12,500 nt of DNA from assembly GCA_963170055.1 (NCBI GenBank), contig CAUJGJ010000327.1, forward strand, positions 672,501 to 685,000, given 5' to 3'. Position numbers and translations under genes: made by a program. Below, piece by piece: positions 8,115 through 12,500 of the stretch. The notes beneath the pieces are model-generated. The model did not search any database, was not told the origin of the DNA, and worked only from the letters and a program-made list of their open reading frames with translations. Numbering within the stretch: the first letter of the stretch is position 1; each line of letters starts with the position of its first letter. The DNA comes from Halisarca cf. caerulea. Taxonomy: Eukaryota; Porifera; Demospongiae; Chondrillida; Halisarcidae.

Positions 8115-11100
8115 GAAGGATACGAGTCCCAGACTATAGCAGTGATTGGAAACAGCCCCGGAACTCACCTGGCAGCCTACTACCTTTATACCCAGGATTC
8201 ATCGGCAAACACTGTAGTGATATGGGATGCCACATCCAAAATGTTTAGCTTGTCAGAATGGGATGATGGATCCAAAATGTTCAAAGCAAAAGAGGGCAAA
8301 ATACCACAAATTCCAAAGCAGGAGAGCCACCTTCAGGTGTTCAATGCTCAATCCACAGGTAGTGATGGCAGCAAGTTGACTCCAGATGAAATCACTGAAG
8401 CTGTGCTTAGTCTACCAAGGGAAGGAGATGCTATTGGTCATGTTAGCATAATTGGACCTGGGCTGGATGAAGCTTATGCTAAGGAAACCTTGCAGGTAAT
8501 GAAGGGTAGGAAACTATCAACTGAAGTAAGTGTTCGGGACGTTATCGCAAATGTGGATTCAACAGGGAAAACCATATATGGAAGACTGAAACCAGATGGA
8601 GAACTAGACTGGAGAGTGCCTGAAGGTACCCCTTTGGAGGTGATTGTGAAGTATGAAGGTGACAATATACTAACTGAGCAAATTAGAGTGACTAGTGGTG
8701 AAGAGTATAGCAAGCCAGAAGGTGTTGGTGACAAAACTAGAAAAAGAGTGGACCGAGAGCTGAGAAAGAATCAGCTTGAAAGGGCCAAACAGATAAATGA
8801 TTATGAACTACAAATGAAAGAAGGCAGTAGTGCAGAGTCATTTAGTGTTGAAGACATTTTCAATATGATCACGGAAGCAACAAAGAAGGTTTTTGATGGT
8901 GTTTCTGTACCTTCAGACTGGAAAAGCCGTGGGGAGGAGAAGATAGTCAGGTTTAAAGATGGATCTGTTAAAACAGTGAAAGTGAGAAAAATTGCAAATT
9001 ATCAGGAATTGACCACTGAAATCAAATACTGGGGAGAAAGGGGATTTCAGTACCCTTCAAAGAAAGGCAAGACAACAAACGTAGATGGTGAAAACCTAGA
9101 GAATAGGTTTGTGTATTTTGGATTTGGTGACTGGGTCCTCCAGTTGAAGGTGGAATCTGCCACTAAGAGTCCATACTTACTTAATCCCTTTTACATCAGA
9201 TTGGAAGGAGTAGTTCAAGGTAAGAAAGGTGAGCCAAATATCAAAAAGAATGAAGACATTGTGATTCCAGATATTCCAAGTGCTGCTTATCCCAATGTAC
9301 AACCAAAAACAGATGAGCTTTTCTTTCCCGAGGCTATTGAATGGATGGCTGGAAGGGACGTGCCCATTAGAAGAGATGCACTAATAGCCAGTGCCCACAA
9401 TGCTGAGGTAGCATCAGCCATGTTCCTCTGTGAACCCATCAGAGAAAGTCGTACACATGTTACTAATCGAGTAGATGTTGATCGATATAACCACGGTGAC
9501 ATGGAAAGATTCAAATTCTTTAGAGATCATGCAATGGCCCGTGGGGGGACAGGACCTGCACAATACAGTGGATTTAGGCCTAATCTATGGAAACAGAAAG
9601 GAAAAGGTACTGAAACACAGAGAAGTCTCATTAAAGCAAGACTAAGTAGGAATGCTGCAGAATGGTTAGGGGGATCAGTGAGTAGTGAAATAAGGGGATC
9701 GGTTGTAGCTCGGAAGGGAGTTAAAAGATCTGGAGAAGAGCAGGAACCAAGTGCTAAAAGACGGAAATTACAGAATCATGCTGAAGAAAGTTTAAAAGAT
9801 TTGTTGTCTCTTCCACCTGATGAACAATCTACCCAATACAAACCTGACAATGACGGACCATGTGCAAAACGCGCTGTTGGTGCTTGCACTGTATCTGATG
9901 AGTTACCTGATGCTCCGTGGGATGCTAGACCAGTGGATATACCAGAGGTAGAGACAACACAAACTGAAATTGATGACTTTGTACAAACTGAGGATCTTAG
10001 TTTACCACATACATTATCTATGGCTTTCCAAGCGGATCAAATTCACATAAAAATGAAAATAGAGCAAGCTATCAAAGCGAGGGAGGAAAGTACTGGAAAG
10101 ACTTACTTTGTAGATGAAGATTCTGTAAGTGTAGAGAAAGGCAGGTTGACATTTGATGTCTTTGATATCCATAACCCCACAGAGACAGAATCTATTGAGG
10201 AACCATTTGATGAATCAAGGCTGACATCCAAGGAAATCCTTGATAAAGTACATGAAAAGACTCAAAAATTTCATGAAGAGGGCATTACATCACAGGTTGG
10301 CAGAGGTCTGGCCATATATGGAACAATCTTTGGTCTTCAAGGAACGATAGATGCCTTTGAGATGGGAGATGCTACTGGTGGTGCCATTAACCTAGCAATG
10401 ACACTGAATGGAATTGGTGATTTGGTTGGTGCAAATGCTGCAATCTACAAAGCAACAACAAAGGCTCTTGGTAGAGTGGCAAGAACAGCACTCAATGAAA
10501 TTGGAGCTGTCACAGAAAGGGTATTTGGAGAAGAAGCTGCCAGATCACTTGTGTCTGGAGGTGAAAGACTTGCGTCAGTTGGAGGTAGATTGGGCGAGCT
10601 TGCTGAATCTGTACCGATAGTTGGCACTGCATTTGGAGTGTACAGTATTGTTGAGGACCTTGAAGAAGGTACTCCTATAGGCTATGCAGACGCAGGACTG
10701 GATATTCTTATCACAGGTTTGGGCTTACTTGGTCCTGAAGCTGAGCCTCTTGTCATTGGGTTAACTATAGTTCGCATGACAATAGATGAGTTTTACAATA
10801 ATATCAAAATGGAGCTAGATTCCCTACCTAGTAATGCTAACACTGGTGACAAGATTATTGCAGTGTTAAAGGGTATTGCAGATGCTCTCGGTACAATAGC
10901 AGACACCCTCACCGGAGGGATCTTTACTGTTGGGAAAAAATCACATGATCTCGATCATGAATATCACAAGAATCAGGCCTTCTTGAGGCAGCTGGCTGAC
11001 TATACTAACTACTTCAAGGTTACCAGTGGAACTAATGGCTCAACAGCCATCAACTTTGCAGGTGGATCAGAATCTTGGAACGGAGGTAACATTGTCTTTG

Positions 11101-12500
11101 TTCTACATGATGATGGTACAGCTCATCTCACCATGACAACAACTAATACAGATGGCCATGAGGTAACACACGAGGAAGACCTCACCTTGGACCCAAGCAC
11201 TACTGACATTATTATGGGGATTGGGGAAACCCATACAGTAACATTCCGCAAGGTTAGTGTTAAGATATTTTGGTTCATCCCTGTTCACAGCAAAAACATT
11301 ATTTCAGGTCTGAATGAAGACAGGTCCACACTGCATGGTACCTACACTGGGAATAACAAGAATAATAACTTTTTTTCTGTCCAGGATCTTCCACCATCTG
11401 ATGAAATAATGTATACATTGGGAGATTACCATTACCACCTTCGTGGCGGAGATGGAGATGACCGCTTCTATCTGGGGCCACAACATTCTCTAGTAGAAGG
11501 GAATGAAGGATCTGATGTCTATTTCATTAATTTCACTTCAACATGCACCACACTAAACAACTTGGCAATGGACAAGAAGAATGACTTTGTGATACTTCAG
11601 CATAACTATCCTGACCTGTCCCTGAGTAGGTCGGGAAGTGATGTGGTAATCACAGTACCTGCAGAAGGGTCTACTCCTACACCAACAATGATCATTCTCC
11701 AGAACTGGTTCACAAGTTCAGCTTACCAGCACATGACCATCAGAACTGAAGATGGAGTGTTATTCAGAGTTACTGTAGATGGAAATGGCGAAGCACTCCC
11801 TATGCCATTCACACTCACAGCTTCTGGAAGCACTGAAGGGAAAACACTAGATGCTTCTCAGCCCATATTTGCCACAGTACAAGTGTTGCTAGGGTCAGAT
11901 CATGATGATGTACTCACTGGGAACGACATTAGTAACACACTCATTGGTGGAAAGGGTAATGATGTTCTGACTGGAGGCCTTGGACAAGACTTATATGATG
12001 TCAGAGAAGACATGGGAACAGACACTATCATTAACTTTGCTACAGACAGAATACAAGATACTGTGCTCATTGGAGGGACTTTTACAGATGTCATTGCTAG
12101 CAAGCATGACCAAGATTTGATGCTTACATTTGGATCACTCAACATAGTTCTTCAGCAATGGTTCAGTGGTGAAGACTATCAGCATTGTGTATTTTTCACT
12201 GAAGATGACATTGTGTTTGAAGTCATTACAACTGGTGATAACTACACACTTACACTAATTCTTCTTGAGCTGACAGCCCCTTCTACTGTTGACCTAACGA
12301 GTAGTCCCGTCCTTCAACGAGTACCGTCAGTAATAGGATCTAGTGGAGCAGACAGTATCACAGCAAATGCCAAAGACAACTACATTACAGGTGGTATGGG
12401 CGATGATTATGTGACTGGTGGAGAAGGAAAAGATATCTATGTGATGAAGGCAAATGATGGAGCAGATCAGATTAACAACATTGCTTTAGACAAGCAAAAT
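8040..12500 (+). CDS. Secreted RTX-repeat protein with TcdA/TcdB-like pore-forming region, 3' end outside window
   Basis: A single open frame of 1487 codons without a stop. ATG 8040 is chosen because it gives a clear signal peptide (MQRNMVTICYLLAGILSLC, then about P22-G25) and has A at -3. In-frame ATGs at 7977, 7992 and 8010 are possible but spoil that start. A splice acceptor (CTCTATAG, ending 8028) could precede it.

Order: signal peptide 1-25; about 30-215 resembles the C80/clostripain-like peptidase fold, with the usual His and Cys positions not seen (FNAQ at 101-104, SIIGPG at 136-141); a basic, coiled-coil-like stretch about 235-270; an unknown region about 300-560 including ASAHNAEVASAMF and ARGGT (to 504); a basic cluster KR...KRRK at 562-576; about 748-924, glycine-rich hydrophobic helices starting GRGLAIYGTIFGLQG, resembling the TcdA/TcdB pore-forming domain; RTX repeats from 1134 to the end.

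This suggests an exported calcium-binding protein that may insert into membranes; function is inference. No intron is needed across 4.46 kb. Confidence 0.85.
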   Translation, partial: MQRNMVTICYLLAGILSLCMIPTQGEGYESQTIAVIGNSPGTHLAAYYLYTQDSSANTVVIWDATSKMFSLSEWDDGSKMFKAKEGKIPQIPKQESHLQVFNAQSTGSDGSKLTPDEITEAVLSLPREGDAIGHVSIIGPGLDEAYAKETLQVMKGRKLSTEVSVRDVIANVDSTGKTIYGRLKPDGELDWRVPEGTPLEVIVKYEGDNILTEQIRVTSGEEYSKPEGVGDKTRKRVDRELRKNQLERAKQINDYELQMKEGSSAESFSVEDIFNMITEATKKVFDGVSVPSDWKSRGEEKIVRFKDGSVKTVKVRKIANYQELTTEIKYWGERGFQYPSKKGKTTNVDGENLENRFVYFGFGDWVLQLKVESATKSPYLLNPFYIRLEGVVQGKKGEPNIKKNEDIVIPDIPSAAYPNVQPKTDELFFPEAIEWMAGRDVPIRRDALIASAHNAEVASAMFLCEPIRESRTHVTNRVDVDRYNHGDMERFKFFRDHAMARGGTGPAQYSGFRPNLWKQKGKGTETQRSLIKARLSRNAAEWLGGSVSSEIRGSVVARKGVKRSGEEQEPSAKRRKLQNHAEESLKDLLSLPPDEQSTQYKPDNDGPCAKRAVGACTVSDELPDAPWDARPVDIPEVETTQTEIDDFVQTEDLSLPHTLSMAFQADQIHIKMKIEQAIKAREESTGKTYFVDEDSVSVEKGRLTFDVFDIHNPTETESIEEPFDESRLTSKEILDKVHEKTQKFHEEGITSQVGRGLAIYGTIFGLQGTIDAFEMGDATGGAINLAMTLNGIGDLVGANAAIYKATTKALGRVARTALNEIGAVTERVFGEEAARSLVSGGERLASVGGRLGELAESVPIVGTAFGVYSIVEDLEEGTPIGYADAGLDILITGLGLLGPEAEPLVIGLTIVRMTIDEFYNNIKMELDSLPSNANTGDKIIAVLKGIADALGTIADTLTGGIFTVGKKSHDLDHEYHKNQAFLRQLADYTNYFKVTSGTNGSTAINFAGGSESWNGGNIVFVLHDDGTAHLTMTTTNTDGHEVTHEEDLTLDPSTTDIIMGIGETHTVTFRKVSVKIFWFIPVHSKNIISGLNEDRSTLHGTYTGNNKNNNFFSVQDLPPSDEIMYTLGDYHYHLRGGDGDDRFYLGPQHSLVEGNEGSDVYFINFTSTCTTLNNLAMDKKNDFVILQHNYPDLSLSRSGSDVVITVPAEGSTPTPTMIILQNWFTSSAYQHMTIRTEDGVLFRVTVDGNGEALPMPFTLTASGSTEGKTLDASQPIFATVQVLLGSDHDDVLTGNDISNTLIGGKGNDVLTGGLGQDLYDVREDMGTDTIINFATDRIQDTVLIGGTFTDVIASKHDQDLMLTFGSLNIVLQQWFSGEDYQHCVFFTEDDIVFEVITTGDNYTLTLILLELTAPSTVDLTSSPVLQRVPSVIGSSGADSITANAKDNYITGGMGDDYVTGGEGKDIYVMKANDGADQINNIALDKQN
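10281..10811 (+). other. TcdA/TcdB-type pore-forming-like region
   Basis: Residues about 748-924 of the large protein. What I see is a run of amphipathic and hydrophobic segments rich in Gly, Ala and Ile: GRGLAIYGTIFGLQG, GGAINLAMTLNGIGDLVG, VPIVGTAFGVYSIVEDL and GLDILITGLGLLGPEAEP. This order and spacing resemble the pore-forming family named after large clostridial toxins, which also occurs in many bacterial proteins outside that group. The family membership is a recollection of its pattern, not a search result. Another helical membrane-interacting domain is the main alternative. Confidence 0.5.
11439..12500 (+). repeat. RTX-type calcium-binding modules, at least three
   Basis: GGxGxD nonapeptide-like clusters occur at residues 1136-1141 (GGDGDD) with 1154-1159 (GNEGSD), at 1303-1308 (GGKGND) with 1312-1317 (GGLGQD), and at 1451-1456 (GGMGDD) with 1460-1465 (GGEGKD). 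The first two clusters are followed by a beta-rich stretch ending in a conserved NWF/QWF plus YQH block (Trp 1223 and Trp 1374, 151 residues apart) and then 'T.D..VF'. The unit repeats at roughly 150 residues and the third copy is cut by the window edge. RTX repeats form calcium-loaded beta-rolls outside the cell. Confidence 0.8.

Noticed and set aside
7865..8248. 127-codon frame overlapping the start of the large gene in another frame
   Set aside because: It begins inside the right end of the inverted-repeat element, has no recognisable domain, and conflicts with the signal-peptide-bearing frame that stays open for 4.46 kb.
8474..9514. Minus-strand frames antisense to the large gene (8474-8734, 9287-9514, and others to 12145)
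   Set aside because: Serine/proline-rich shadows of the plus-strand coding sequence with no domain similarity.
8040..12500. The large gene as part of a bacterial symbiont contig
   Set aside because: The frame is continuous with a Tigger-like inverted-repeat insertion and metazoan-type repeats, shows low CpG like its surroundings, and has no bacterial neighbours or ribosome-binding site. A misassembly cannot be fully excluded.

Overview
The window reads as nuclear DNA of an invertebrate metazoan; a sponge or other early-branching animal is my best guess, not something the sequence proves. The evidence is long CA/TG/TA microsatellites, decayed reverse-transcriptase and DDE transposase remains, small TA-flanked inverted-repeat elements, general CpG depletion, and long stretches without genes. 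There are no bacterial-style operons, ribosome-binding sites, tRNAs or rRNAs.

Layout: positions 1-3400 hold three degraded mobile-element-type coding relics. These are a reverse-transcriptase-like fragment (minus, about 150-712), a pogo/Tigger-like DDE_1 transposase relic (plus, about 1504-2575) and a Ulp1-like cysteine protease relic (minus, about 2765-3325). The protease relic has a frame break and has lost its expected catalytic His and Cys. Positions 3738-4013 are a CA-rich microsatellite with a CG tract. Positions 4014-6009 show no convincing gene. Positions 6010-6352 are a TG microsatellite that starts with a G-quadruplex-prone block. Positions 6951-7020 are a pure TA array. Positions 7157-7949 are a non-autonomous element with pogo/Tigger-like 25-bp inverted ends. 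A second TA-flanked inverted-repeat element (7309-7665) is nested inside it, and the whole insertion is CpG-rich.

The main content is one uninterrupted reading frame from ATG 8040 to the right edge (12500; 1487 codons, no stop seen). It encodes a large protein with an N-terminal signal peptide, a domain resembling the C80/clostripain-like peptidase fold without recognisable catalytic residues, a conserved-looking middle region of unknown function, a segment resembling the TcdA/TcdB-type pore-forming domain, and a C-terminal series of RTX-type calcium-binding repeats in modules of about 150 residues. This is a bacterial secreted-protein architecture in an animal-like genomic setting, so the gene is a candidate for ancient lateral transfer followed by domestication. 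The inverted-repeat insertion ends only 90 bp before the chosen start codon and may supply part of the 5' UTR or promoter.

The genes do not form a pathway. The left half is transposon debris and simple repeats; the right end is a single, apparently intact gene that continues beyond the window.
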